Source: Streptomyces lasiicapitis (GTDB lineage Bacteria; Actinomycetota; Actinomycetes; Streptomycetales; Streptomycetaceae). Taken from it: DNA of 64,000 nucleotides. The position numbers and the translations under genes are program-made. The notes under the pieces are model-generated. The model searched no databases. It worked only from the letters and a program-made list of their open reading frames with translations, and had not been told where the DNA came from. The DNA lies in contig NZ_BMNG01000013.1 in assembly GCF_014646335.1 (NCBI RefSeq), positions 289,501 to 353,500 on the forward strand. The letters are read 5' to 3'. Of the stretch, positions 26,422-34,860 are shown in pieces (the first letter of the stretch is position 1; each line of letters opens with the position of its first letter).

Positions 26422-28100
26422 CCACCACACCGGACGCACCCGACGTAACCATCACCGTCATCGTCTACAACGACGCCGAACGCCTCCCGCGCGCGGTGGC
26501 ATCGCTCCTCCGCCAGACGCACCCGAACATCGAGATCGTCATCAGCGACGACCACTCGACGGACGGGACGCCGCGCGTGGCAAGGGAGTTGGCGGCACGG
26601 GACGACCGGATCACGTACCTCCGCCTCCCTCAGAACAGCGGCGGCTGCAGCGCCCCCCGGAACCGGGCGATCGACATCGCGCGCGCACCGTTCCTGATGT
26701 TCCTGGACAGCGACGACGAACTCCCGGAGCGGGCGGTGGAGTTGATCCTGTCCGCGCACGCCGAGACGGAGGTCGACTTCGTGATGGGCGCGGTGGAACG
26801 AGTACGGGTGGACACCGGCCGTACGTCGACGTGGATGCCGCACCTGGTCGCGGAGCGCCGCACGGTGGCGGGCATCGAGGCGGAACCGGGCCTGTTCTTC
26901 GAGCACTTGTCGACGAGCAAGATGTACCGCAAGTCCTTCCTGGACCGAAACAACCTCCGCTTCCCCGAGGGAATCCACTACGAGGACCAGCTCTTCTCGG
27001 CGCAGGCGTACTGCCTGGCGAAGGCGTTCACCGTCATCCCGGAGCCGGTGTACCGCTGGTACATAGAGCCGTACGGCGCGGCGGAGGCGGCGTCGATCTC
27101 CAACCAGCGCCACAAGCTGAGCAATGTGCGGGACCGGGTGTACGTGCAGGGCCTGATCGACGCGTTCTTGGTGGACAGCGGGCATGCGGGCGTCCGCGAG
27201 GCCAAGGACTACAAATTCCTCAAGCACGACTTCCGGATGTACGCGGGCGACCTCCCCTTCCGCGACGACGACTGGCTGCGCGGCTTCGCGACGATCGTGA
27301 ACCCGTACCTGGCGGGCCTCGCCCCGGGCGCGTACGAGCGCCTGCCGCGCGCGGAGCGCGTAGTCCTCCAGCTCGTACGGGACGGACGCCTCGCGGACGC
27401 GCAGGTGGCGGCCCGGGGTCTCGGCCACGGGGTCGGCCCGCGCGAAACATCGCTGGACGCGGAAGGCCGACGCCTCTACTGGGGCGGAACCGTCCCCGAC
27501 TCCCCCGCCGCCCGCCGCGAGCTCGACCTGACCGAACTGGGCCTGGACTCACGGCCGTTCCCCGGCGCGCAGTTCCGCCACGAGATCACGCGTCTCGACC
27601 GGTCGCCGGAGGGCGCGGGCCTCACCCTCCGCATCCGGACGTACGACCCCGGGCTTCGTCTCCCCGTGGGCCCCCAGGTGGCAAGCCTGGTCGTGGCCCC
27701 CGGCCGCCGCCGCATGACGACCCGCTTCCGCCTGGACCCGGTCCGCCCCGGCGTATTCGAGGGCGAAGTCACCCTGGACCTGACCCAGGCCCGCCTCCCC
27801 GCGGACGGCTTCTCCGGCACGCGCCACCCCTTGATCCAGCTCACGGAGGGCCACCTCCGCAACAGCGGCCTGCTCCTGGCCCCCCTGTCCTTCCCCCACC
27901 TGAAGGCCCGCGTCCCGTACCGCTCGGGCACGGCCCCTCACATGGTGACGGCGGAGCCGGAGGGCCGGGGCGCGGGCCGCCTCCAGCTCCGGTGGGCGCC
28001 CGTGGGGGTGCTGGCGCATGTGGTGCGGCCGGTGGTACGGCGCGTGGTGGGAGCCCGCGTGCGGCGGTCGGCCCGCTTGGCGGCGAGCGTGTTCCGCTGA
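26418..28100 (+). CDS. GT2 family glycosyltransferase with beta-rich C-terminal region
   Basis: 560 residues from the ATG overlapping the previous stop. Residues 1-250 are a GT-A family 2 domain: VTITVIVYND, ISDDHSTDGTPRV, NSGGCSAPRN and metal-binding LDSDDEL. Residues from about 370 onward have no catalytic motif and look like beta-sandwich modules, as in the 11177-12808 paralogue. The domain pairing and shared NSGGC-APRN motif suggest duplication between the two glycopolymer blocks. It is the last gene of the exporter-TagF-GT2 unit; substrate unknown. Confidence 0.88.
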   Translation: MTTTPDAPDVTITVIVYNDAERLPRAVASLLRQTHPNIEIVISDDHSTDGTPRVARELAARDDRITYLRLPQNSGGCSAPRNRAIDIARAPFLMFLDSDDELPERAVELILSAHAETEVDFVMGAVERVRVDTGRTSTWMPHLVAERRTVAGIEAEPGLFFEHLSTSKMYRKSFLDRNNLRFPEGIHYEDQLFSAQAYCLAKAFTVIPEPVYRWYIEPYGAAEAASISNQRHKLSNVRDRVYVQGLIDAFLVDSGHAGVREAKDYKFLKHDFRMYAGDLPFRDDDWLRGFATIVNPYLAGLAPGAYERLPRAERVVLQLVRDGRLADAQVAARGLGHGVGPRETSLDAEGRRLYWGGTVPDSPAARRELDLTELGLDSRPFPGAQFRHEITRLDRSPEGAGLTLRIRTYDPGLRLPVGPQVASLVVAPGRRRMTTRFRLDPVRPGVFEGEVTLDLTQARLPADGFSGTRHPLIQLTEGHLRNSGLLLAPLSFPHLKARVPYRSGTAPHMVTAEPEGRGAGRLQLRWAPVGVLAHVVRPVVRRVVGARVRRSARLAASVFR

Positions 28101-28171
28101 CCCGACGCCCCGGGCGGGCGCACCCCTCCCCCGCCACCCCACCCGGCGCACGGCCAACCGCACCCCCGACG

Positions 28172-29368
28172 TCATCCACCCCCACCCCAGGGCTTCAACT
28201 CTTCGTACGCCTCCCCCAGCTCCACGGCCTCCGGCAACCCCCGCCCCTCGACCACCCGGACAATCTCCAGAGCCCGCCAGTGATTCGCGGGCAGCAGGCG
28301 CCCGGACGCGATCGCCCGCCGCGCGGCATCGCATGCCTCGTCGAGCCGGTCGCAGGACAGGAGGGTCAGGGCGAGGTCGATGTGGGCGGAGACGGCGCGG
28401 CGCGGCCAGGACGTGGCGTCGCCGCCCAGGTCGAACTGTGCGATCACCTCGCGGGCGGGCTGCTCCGCGGCGGCGTCGCCCATCCACGCCAGGGTCGTGG
28501 CGGTGTACGACGTGGCCTTGGCGGGGTCGTACTGGTAGTGGTGCTCCGGCTGGGCCCGCAGCACCATCGTGGTGGCGAGGTGCTGCACGCGCTCGATGGC
28601 GGCGTACGCCTCCCGCCGCTGCCCGAGGCGTGCGCGTGCCCGCCCCTCCTGGGCGGTCGCCTGAAGTTCCGCTGACCCGCCGCGCGGGGCGACGTACTGG
28701 GCCGCCCGGGACAGTTCCACGGCGCGCGGGTAGTCACCGGTGGTGAGCGCCCGCCAGGCCTCCGTCTCGTACGTCCACGCGTGGATCTCGTGGTGCTCGG
28801 CGTGCTGGGCCAGCGAAGCGGCCGTCGTGAGCCGCGCCGCCGCCGCTCGGCTCTGCCTGAGGTCGACATGCAGGGTCGCGGCGAGCAGCGAGAGCCAGCC
28901 GCCCAGGACGATGAGGCGCCGGTGTTCGCTCAGCGTCTTGCGGTCGTCCAGCAACTTGGTGACGTACCCGAGGTGTTGGCGTACGTCGCGCAGGAGCTCG
29001 GGAGGCGACGCCGTCTGATAGCGGACCGCGAACTGGTCGAAGGCGCTCTCCAGCCGGTCGAGGGTCTCGGCGCCGACGTCGCTGGCCCGAACGCGCCGCG
29101 CCAGTTCGACCGCTTCGAGGTCGTCACCCGCACCGTCCCCCGCGGCAGCGGCAGCGGCCACGGCCACCTCCGCGTTCGCGGCCAGCAGCGCCCCCTCGGC
29201 CCCGGTCAGCCTGTCCAGGCCACGCCTCAGGTTCTCGGACGGCCGCTGCTTCCCTTTCAGGACCCGGGACAGATACGACACGTCGTAGTTCAACGCGCGC
29301 GCGGCCTGGCGCATGGAGATGCCCTGGTCCGCCAGGGCATCGCGGGCACGGGAGGCGAAGTCGGTCAC
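28172..29368 (-). CDS. XRE-family regulator with TPR-like C-terminal region
   Basis: 398 residues from GTG 29368, with CCGGAG upstream. The N-terminal helix-turn-helix (MRQAARALNYDVSYLSRVLKG, 19-39) is of the XRE/Cro type. The remaining 300 residues are helical, with degenerate TPR-like pairs (for example WRALTTGDYPRAVELSRAAQ and QEGRARARLGQRREAYAAIE), a layout common among Streptomyces developmental regulators. A perfect 9-bp palindrome lies 23 bp upstream, between it and a divergent 76-residue gene, and is the likely operator. TPR-like regulators often respond to peptides or partner proteins; the signal here is unknown. Confidence 0.87.
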   Translation of the reverse strand: MTDFASRARDALADQGISMRQAARALNYDVSYLSRVLKGKQRPSENLRRGLDRLTGAEGALLAANAEVAVAAAAAAGDGAGDDLEAVELARRVRASDVGAETLDRLESAFDQFAVRYQTASPPELLRDVRQHLGYVTKLLDDRKTLSEHRRLIVLGGWLSLLAATLHVDLRQSRAAAARLTTAASLAQHAEHHEIHAWTYETEAWRALTTGDYPRAVELSRAAQYVAPRGGSAELQATAQEGRARARLGQRREAYAAIERVQHLATTMVLRAQPEHHYQYDPAKATSYTATTLAWMGDAAAEQPAREVIAQFDLGGDATSWPRRAVSAHIDLALTLLSCDRLDEACDAARRAIASGRLLPANHWRALEIVRVVEGRGLPEAVELGEAYEELKPWGGGG

Positions 29369-29391
29369 GGGGCGCTCCGGACAGTTGTCGA

Positions 29392-29417
29392 CCGTTGACT
29401 CCGAGTTTAGTCAACGG
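29392..29417. promoter_or_regulatory. perfect palindromic operator between the XRE gene and the 76-residue gene
   Basis: CCGTTGACT (29392-29400) and AGTCAACGG (29409-29417) are perfect 9-bp arms with an 8-nt spacer. Each arm contains TTGACT, a fair -35 hexamer, and the minus strand reads TAAACT at the centre, a possible -10. The site lies 23 bp from the XRE start and 102 bp from the divergent ATG, the expected place for autoregulation. Confidence 0.7.
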
Positions 29418-29519
29418 CCGGTCCACTGGGCCGGGTTGGCCGGGATCGCGAACCATCGGCATGGCAGGCCGCACAGGCCTGGCCCCAGCCGCCCGGCAAC
29501 CGACAGGAGCGAGCACCAC

Positions 29520-29750
29520 ATGCCCGAACCCATGCCCATGCCCTCACCCGAACCCACGACCGGAACCCCGAACACCACCTCCCCCACCCCCGGCATGACC
29601 CTCCGCGTCTACACCGTCAACCGCGACGGCACCGTCACCCAAGACACCGGCACCCGCCGCGTCACCCCCAACGGCGGCACCCCGCCCCTGAGTTCACGCC
29701 CACCCCTGTGCACATGCTCCCGCTGCCCGGGGTACCCGGCGACCCCCTGA
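29520..29750 (+). CDS. small Pro-rich protein with CTCSRC motif, divergent from the XRE regulator
   Basis: 76 residues from ATG 29520, with AGGAG 10 bp upstream. The first 25 residues are Pro/Met/Thr-rich. A short core (MTLRVYTVNRDGTVTQ) is followed by a C-terminal CTCSRC cysteine cluster. No known domain was recognised. Streptomyces XRE regulators often have a small partner gene next to them (for example DUF397 proteins), but this one does not look like DUF397. It ends 6 bp before the stop of the convergent ligase gene. Function unknown. Confidence 0.6.
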   Translation: MPEPMPMPSPEPTTGTPNTTSPTPGMTLRVYTVNRDGTVTQDTGTRRVTPNGGTPPLSSRPPLCTCSRCPGYPATP

Positions 29751-29756
29751 CCCCGC

Positions 29757-31316
29757 TCAGTACGTGCGGACCCCCGCCTGCGCAGCAGCGACACCGCCCC
29801 GCGCAGGGCGGCCCACCTCGGCCACGCCCACCGAGGCCTCCAGCGCAAGCTCCCGCACAACAGCCATATCGCTGAACGGCACCAACCGCCCCCGCACAGT
29901 CTGATGCGGCTCACTCCCCTTGCCCGCGATGAGGACCGTGTCGCGGGGCCCCGCCGCCGACAGTGCGAAGGCGATCGCCTCGCGGCGGTCGGCGAGGCGC
30001 TCGAAGGGGGTGCCGGTCGCGGTGAGGCCGGGTGTGATCTCGTCGAGGATGGCCTCGGGGTCCTCGTCGCGGGGGTTGTCCGAGGTGAGGACGCACAGGT
30101 CGGAGTGGGTCCCGGCGATCCTGCCCATGTCGGCGCGCTTCGTGGTGTCCCGGTCACCGCCGCAGCCGAAGACCGTGATGACGCGGCCGCGCGCGTAACC
30201 GCGGATGGTGGTCAGGACCTTGTCCAGGGAGTCGGGCGAATGGGCGTAGTCCACGATGACGGAGGTGCCGTCGGGGGTCTCGAAGCGTTCGAACCGGCCG
30301 GGGACGGGCGGCATTTGGGCGAGCGCGGCGATGAGGGCGTCCAGGTCGTGTCCCAGGACGTGGCAGGAGGCCAGCGCGGCAAGGGCGTTGGCGACCGAGT
30401 ACCGGCCGGGGAAGGGGATGGCCGCCGGATACGCGTGCCCACCGTGCCGGAGGGTGAACCGCGTCCCCGTGGCGCTCACCGCGAGATCCGTCGCCCGGTA
30501 GTCCGCCGGTACGTCGAGTGCGTACGTGGTCACCGCCCCCGGCATCATCGCCGCGATCCCGACCCCCACGGGGTCGTCCGCGTTGACCACCGCGTACCGG
30601 CAAAGGCCCTGGAAGAGCCGGAGTTTGGCGTCCCGGTAGTCGGCCATCGTGCCGTGGTCGTCGAGATGGTCCTGCGTGAGGTTGGTGAACACGCCGACGT
30701 CGATGAACGTCCGGTCCACCCGGTGGGTGAGCAGAGCCATCGAGGTGGCCTCCAGGACCACGCTGCCGGTCGCACGGTCCCGCATGTGGCCAAGGAGGTA
30801 CTGCAGGTCGGGCGACTCGGGAGTGGTGAGCACCGAATGCGGCATGGGGATCAGTTCGTCGCCGATGCGGCTGCCGGCCGTCCCGATGACTCCCACCTTC
30901 GCGCCCGCGGAGATCCGCAGTACGGCTTCGACCATGTACGAGACCGACGTCTTGCCGTTGGTCCCGGTGATCGCCACCATGTCCATCCACCGGCCCGGCT
31001 CACCGACGTACTGCGAGGCCACGACCGCGGCCGCCCGTCGGGTGTCGGGCACCCGCACGGTGCACCTGCTCGCGGCCGCCGAAAGCACGGGAAGGGCCGG
31101 ATCCGGCCCTTCGACGATCACAGCGGCGGCGCCACGCGCGAACGCGGCCGCCACGGAGCCCGGCCCGCCCTCCCGGTGTCCGGGCACGGCGATGAAGACA
31201 GAACCGGGCGTGACCCGGTCGACGTCGAAGGTCGCACCCGCCGTGACCTCGGTCCTGCCCGGGTCACCCTCAAGTACCTGATGTTCCTGTCCGGCCAGCA
31301 GCTCGCTCAGCTTCAC
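29757..31316 (-). CDS. MurE-like UDP-N-acetylmuramyl-tripeptide ligase, probable accessory paralogue
   Basis: 519 residues from GTG 31316, with GAAGGG upstream; an in-frame extension to 31592 has no supporting start signal. The N-terminal domain binds the UDP moiety, the ATP-binding loop is GTNGKT at 118-123, the central domain is typical of Mur ligases, and the C-terminal DNPR motif (about 413-416) is the meso-diaminopimelate signature. The canonical GKGHE is GKGSE here. MurE adds the third residue to the peptidoglycan stem peptide. The gene stands alone outside a dcw cluster, next to an XRE regulator, so it is probably a second copy with a specialised role (inference). Confidence 0.85.
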   Translation of the reverse strand: MKLSELLAGQEHQVLEGDPGRTEVTAGATFDVDRVTPGSVFIAVPGHREGGPGSVAAAFARGAAAVIVEGPDPALPVLSAAASRCTVRVPDTRRAAAVVASQYVGEPGRWMDMVAITGTNGKTSVSYMVEAVLRISAGAKVGVIGTAGSRIGDELIPMPHSVLTTPESPDLQYLLGHMRDRATGSVVLEATSMALLTHRVDRTFIDVGVFTNLTQDHLDDHGTMADYRDAKLRLFQGLCRYAVVNADDPVGVGIAAMMPGAVTTYALDVPADYRATDLAVSATGTRFTLRHGGHAYPAAIPFPGRYSVANALAALASCHVLGHDLDALIAALAQMPPVPGRFERFETPDGTSVIVDYAHSPDSLDKVLTTIRGYARGRVITVFGCGGDRDTTKRADMGRIAGTHSDLCVLTSDNPRDEDPEAILDEITPGLTATGTPFERLADRREAIAFALSAAGPRDTVLIAGKGSEPHQTVRGRLVPFSDMAVVRELALEASVGVAEVGRPARGGVAAAQAGVRTY

Positions 31317-31777
31317 AGTGATCCCTTCGAGGTGGCCCGGCCCGGTCGTGCGGTCGGAGCCAGGTGGCAGCACCGGCGGAGGCCGGCAAGCTGGTGTGGC
31401 GACATGGGCGGAGCGGGAAGGGAGTTCGCCCGGCGAGGAGGGGCGAAGCGGCTCTCGGCCCAGGAAACGTCCCGGGAGGTACCGGGAGGGGGCCCGGCGC
31501 GCGGCGTGGAGAAGCGGCGAGCCGGTGCGACGTGCGGCGCTAACCGTGCCCGTGGAGTGCGATACGCCAGATCCGAGGTGTCTCGACGTCAACGGCGAAA
31601 GCCGGATCGACGACGACGGCCGGATCGATGACGACGGGGATCGGGCGCAGTTCTGAGGCCGCCCTGTGCGGGCACTGCCTCATAGAACCCATGCGACCCA
31701 TGAGCCCGAGTGTACGGCCGTTCCGGCGACCCTCGGTCCAGATCTTGCCGCAGCCGGGGGCCTCAGCCGGGGCCACC
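31317..31777. other. 461-bp intergenic region with an 18-bp tandem repeat
   Basis: No convincing gene was found between the MurE-like gene and the membrane protein gene. It contains two head-to-tail copies of an 18-bp unit, CCGGATCGACGACGACGG (31602-31619) and the same with one change (31620-31637). Short open frames on both strands lack ribosome binding sites. No terminator hairpin of note was seen. Confidence 0.6.
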
Positions 31778-33286
31778 TCACCCCACCACCCGGTACAGCC
31801 CAAGCCCCCGCGGCCCCGTCCCCACCTTCCGCAGCGCGGGATCGTCCGCCCGCAGCCCGCCGTCCCCGGGATACGCCACGACCCACCGCACCCCGTACCG
31901 CCGCAGCACCTCCACCCGCTCGGCCCGGGGCGTGCCCGGCGCGAAGTACCGGCGCACGGCGTCCTCGCGCGCGACTTCGTCCGGGAGGAAGAAGTCGGGG
32001 TAGCCGGGGGCCACCGTGTACGCCCCGTACGCAGGGATCTGCCGCGCGGGGAACGTCTTCGCCATCACGACGTCCCCGTACCGCACCCACGGGGTGATCC
32101 ACCGGTAGCCGGGCCACGGCGGCTCGTACTTCGCGGCGAGAGGGGAGGGCAGCGCGTCCTTCGGGAGTACGTAGCCCAGCGTCCCGGCCTGGGTCCACGC
32201 GCCGAAGGCGAGGGCGACGGCCAGAACCCCGGCGAACACCCGCCGAAGACGGTCCCCGCACACCACCCCGGCCACCACCCCTGCCCCCTCCACCGCCGCC
32301 GCGACCTGCGCCGGAATCAGCGCCGCGGGCAGCACCCGCCCCCAGGAGTAATGACCGCTCAGGCCCCCGGCCACAAACACCACCGCGCCGAGCGCGAAGA
32401 ACAGCACCAGCGGATCACGCCGGTCCCGCCGGAAGCGGACAGCCAGCGCGGCCACGCCCAGCAGGGCAAGGCCGAAGCGGCCGGGCAGGTCCCGGTACAG
32501 CGCGCGGTGGATCTGCTCCAGGTCCGCGCCCGCGCCGAAGAGCTCGAAGAAGGGGTAGTACGGCCAGACGGCGAGCACCACGAGGCCCAGGGCGAGACCG
32601 GCGGCCAGGCGCAGCAGAACCGCGCGCGAAGGCCACGGCCGGGCCCCGAGCAGCATCGCCAGCGCGCCCAGCGAGGCGACGACACCGGTGAACTGGTGGG
32701 TGAGGAGTACCACGGCCCACAGCGCCCCGAGGCCGAGGAACACCAGCCACCCAGACCCCGCCCGCAGAGCCTTCCGCAGCCACGCCCACAGATGAAACGA
32801 AAGCCCCAGCGCGCACGTACTCGGATAAGAAACCGTCAGCGCAAGGGAGTTGAGCCCGAGAAAGCCGCTCCACTCGAACGGCACCGGCCCCCACAGGAAC
32901 AGCACACACAGCACGGCAAGGGGCGGAGTGGCCCGGCACTCCGTCAACGTACGGACGAAGTGCCAGATCCCGGAGAGCAGGAGTACGAGACCGACGACGG
33001 CCGCGAGCCGCAGCACCCCGAAGGCGCCCACCCCTGTCGCCTTGGCGACGCAGCCGAGGAGGACCGTCCACGGGGAGTAGTAGGGGCTGGGTACGTCGGC
33101 GTCGACCAGCGGATCGCCGGGGTGGAGCGGGTCGTGGCGGAGGCGTTCGATCGTCGCCGCGTGGATGCCCAGGTCACCGACCCAGGGCAGGCGGACGACG
33201 ACGGCGAGGAGGAGGGCGGCGACGGCGCCCGCCACCGCCCGGAGTCCCCACACCCAGCGGGACGGGCTACGCCCGCCGGGCGTCAT
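31778..33286 (-). CDS. polytopic membrane protein, putative GT-C-type glycosyltransferase
   Basis: 502 residues. About ten hydrophobic segments follow a short Arg-rich N-terminus. The first extracytoplasmic loop, LGIHAATIERLRHDPLHPGD, matches the paralogue at 9470-11107 (DFGQHAAVVERLRDDLLHP), as do YYSP and the later HYSWGR. It overlaps the GtrA gene by 20 bp and is the last gene of a DPM-synthase, GtrA, GT-C trio. In such trios the synthase charges a polyprenol phosphate, GtrA flips or assists it, and the GT-C protein transfers the sugar outside the membrane. Acceptor unknown. Confidence 0.78.
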   Translation of the reverse strand: MTPGGRSPSRWVWGLRAVAGAVAALLLAVVVRLPWVGDLGIHAATIERLRHDPLHPGDPLVDADVPSPYYSPWTVLLGCVAKATGVGAFGVLRLAAVVGLVLLLSGIWHFVRTLTECRATPPLAVLCVLFLWGPVPFEWSGFLGLNSLALTVSYPSTCALGLSFHLWAWLRKALRAGSGWLVFLGLGALWAVVLLTHQFTGVVASLGALAMLLGARPWPSRAVLLRLAAGLALGLVVLAVWPYYPFFELFGAGADLEQIHRALYRDLPGRFGLALLGVAALAVRFRRDRRDPLVLFFALGAVVFVAGGLSGHYSWGRVLPAALIPAQVAAAVEGAGVVAGVVCGDRLRRVFAGVLAVALAFGAWTQAGTLGYVLPKDALPSPLAAKYEPPWPGYRWITPWVRYGDVVMAKTFPARQIPAYGAYTVAPGYPDFFLPDEVAREDAVRRYFAPGTPRAERVEVLRRYGVRWVVAYPGDGGLRADDPALRKVGTGPRGLGLYRVVG

Positions 33287-33803
33287 GCCGGACGTCGTCC
33301 AAGCCCCCGTGGTGGGACCGGTGCTGGAACACCCACGTCCGGTACACCAGGAACCGGAACGCGGACGCCAGCACGATGGACTGCGCCTTCGCGACGTTGG
33401 AGCCGAGCGGCCCGCTGAGGCCCGCCCCGTGGTACGCGGCGTAGAACAGCAGGCTCTCCATGACCACGCCGATGCCGCTGAAGACGAAGAAGAGGGCGAT
33501 CTGCCGCTTGGTGCGGGACGCGCGGTCCCGGTACGCGAAGAAGCGGAAACCGAGGTAGTTGGTACCCATGGCGACGCAGCTCGCCAGGACCGTGGCGGTC
33601 ATGGGGGCCGAACTCAGGCCGTGCAGAAGGAGGTTGAAGACGACCAGGTTGACGGCCACCCCGCTGCCGCCGACGACGCCGAACTTGGCCAGCTCCAGGC
33701 ACAGCCGGCGCAGCCGCGCCAGGCTGAGCCGCGGGGCGGGGGCGGGGGCGGGACCGGCGACACCGGCGGTCGCGGCGGGCACCTCGTGCAGCGTGCTCGT
33801 CAT
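33267..33803 (-). CDS. GtrA-family membrane protein
   Basis: 178 residues from ATG 33803, which overlaps the preceding stop (ATGA). After a Pro/Ala-rich start, four hydrophobic segments are seen (about 40-58, 66-86, 100-118 and 132-150), with the family motifs FGVVGGSGVAVNLVVF and NYLGFRFFAYRD. GtrA proteins are thought to help move polyprenol-linked sugars across the membrane. Its position between a polyprenol-phosphate sugar synthase and a membrane transferase supports that role. Confidence 0.88.
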   Translation of the reverse strand: MTSTLHEVPAATAGVAGPAPAPAPRLSLARLRRLCLELAKFGVVGGSGVAVNLVVFNLLLHGLSSAPMTATVLASCVAMGTNYLGFRFFAYRDRASRTKRQIALFFVFSGIGVVMESLLFYAAYHGAGLSGPLGSNVAKAQSIVLASAFRFLVYRTWVFQHRSHHGGLDDVRHDARRA

Positions 33804-34654
33804 GCGGAGGACCCCGAACCGGGCCCGGACCCCTGCCTGGGCCCACCCCGCATCCGCAGCTTCCACGGCATCACGACCGACTCCAGCTGCACCATCAGAT
33901 TCATCTTCGACTCACCGACCGTGCGGTCCTCGAAGTGGATCGGGACCTCCACGACGTCGAAGCCGAGCCGCACGGCCCGGTACTTCATCTCGACCTGGAA
34001 GCTGTATCCCGCGCTGTCGACGGATCCGAGGTCGACCGCGCGCACGGCGTCGGCCCGCCACAGGTTGAAGCCGCCGGTGATGTCGCGGACGCGGGTGCCG
34101 AGGATGGTGCCCGCGTAGGCGTTGGCCCAGCGGGACAGGAGCTTGCGGTGGGCGCCCCAGGCGTCGGAGAGGGTGCCGCCCTGGACGTACCGGCTGCCGA
34201 CGACGACTCCGGCGTCCGTGGCGAGCGCGACGCCGAGCAGCTCGGCGACCTTCTCCACGGGATGGCTCCCGTCGGCGTCCATCTGCAGGACGTAGTGCGC
34301 GCCGTCCTCGACGGCCTTGGCCATCCCGGCCGCGTAGGCCCGGCCGAGGCCGTCCTTCTCGGTGCGGTGCAGCACGTTCATGCGGCGGCGGCCGTACGTC
34401 TCCTCGTGCCGCCGCGCGCGGTCCTCGGCGAGGTCGCCGGTGCCGTCGGGGCTGGAGTCGTCGACGACGAGCAGGCTGAGGCCGGGCAGCGGCAGCGCCA
34501 TCAGCGCGTCGGCCATGCCGGGCAGGTTCCCCGCCTCGTTGTACGTGGGCATGACGACGGTCAGCGGTGTGGCGGCCCACTCCTCGGGCAGCCGTCCGGC
34601 ACCGAGCACCCGGACCGCGCGCTCCGCTGCGTCCAACGGACTTGCTTCTGTCAT
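33800..34654 (-). CDS. polyprenol monophosphate sugar synthase (DPM1-like GT2)
   Basis: 284 residues from ATG 34654, with GGAGGG upstream. Motifs of the dolichol-phosphate-mannose-synthase family are present: VVMPTYNEAGN, VVDDSSPDGTGD, the metal-binding MDADGSHP, and DITGGFNLWR. There is no C-terminal membrane domain, so this is the soluble, membrane-peripheral type. It transfers a sugar, commonly mannose from GDP-mannose, to polyprenol phosphate on the cytoplasmic face. It is the first gene of a three-gene operon. An inverted repeat 61 bp upstream may regulate it. The sugar cannot be read from sequence alone. Confidence 0.88.
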   Translation of the reverse strand: MTEASPLDAAERAVRVLGAGRLPEEWAATPLTVVMPTYNEAGNLPGMADALMALPLPGLSLLVVDDSSPDGTGDLAEDRARRHEETYGRRRMNVLHRTEKDGLGRAYAAGMAKAVEDGAHYVLQMDADGSHPVEKVAELLGVALATDAGVVVGSRYVQGGTLSDAWGAHRKLLSRWANAYAGTILGTRVRDITGGFNLWRADAVRAVDLGSVDSAGYSFQVEMKYRAVRLGFDVVEVPIHFEDRTVGESKMNLMVQLESVVMPWKLRMRGGPRQGSGPGSGSSA

Positions 34655-34714
34655 CGGCTTACCCTGCTCCCTCCGGGATCCATCCGTCAGACAATCTCAT
34701 CTACCGTAGCCCAA

Positions 34715-34733
34715 ATGCCGGAATTAACGGCAT
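34715..34733 (-). promoter_or_regulatory. inverted repeat upstream of the DPM operon
   Basis: ATGCCG (34715-34720) and CGGCAT (34728-34733) flank a 7-nt AT-rich centre, 60 bp before the DPM-synthase start. This is the most AT-rich spot in the 206-bp gap and probably lies in the promoter. Confidence 0.4.
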
Positions 34734-34810
34734 ATGGCACCGCTCGTCACCCGTTCCGCAGACTGCGAGTGCCCCCCGGTCGCGCCCGAACGCACGTCGA
34801 GAACGCCGAC

Positions 34811-34846
34811 GGGGGCGCCCCGCACCACACGGTGCGGGGCGCCCCC
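34811..34846 (-). terminator. strong terminator after the glutamate dehydrogenase gene
   Basis: A perfect 16-bp GC stem (34811-34826 with 34831-34846) with an ACAC loop lies 14 bp past the dehydrogenase stop. No U-tract follows, as is common in actinomycetes. Confidence 0.88.
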
Positions 34847-34860
34847 GGGCGACGTACGAC

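Noticed and set aside
31540..31803. 87-codon minus-strand frame between murE-like and membrane genes
   Set aside because: No ribosome binding site and it crosses a tandem repeat; not supported.
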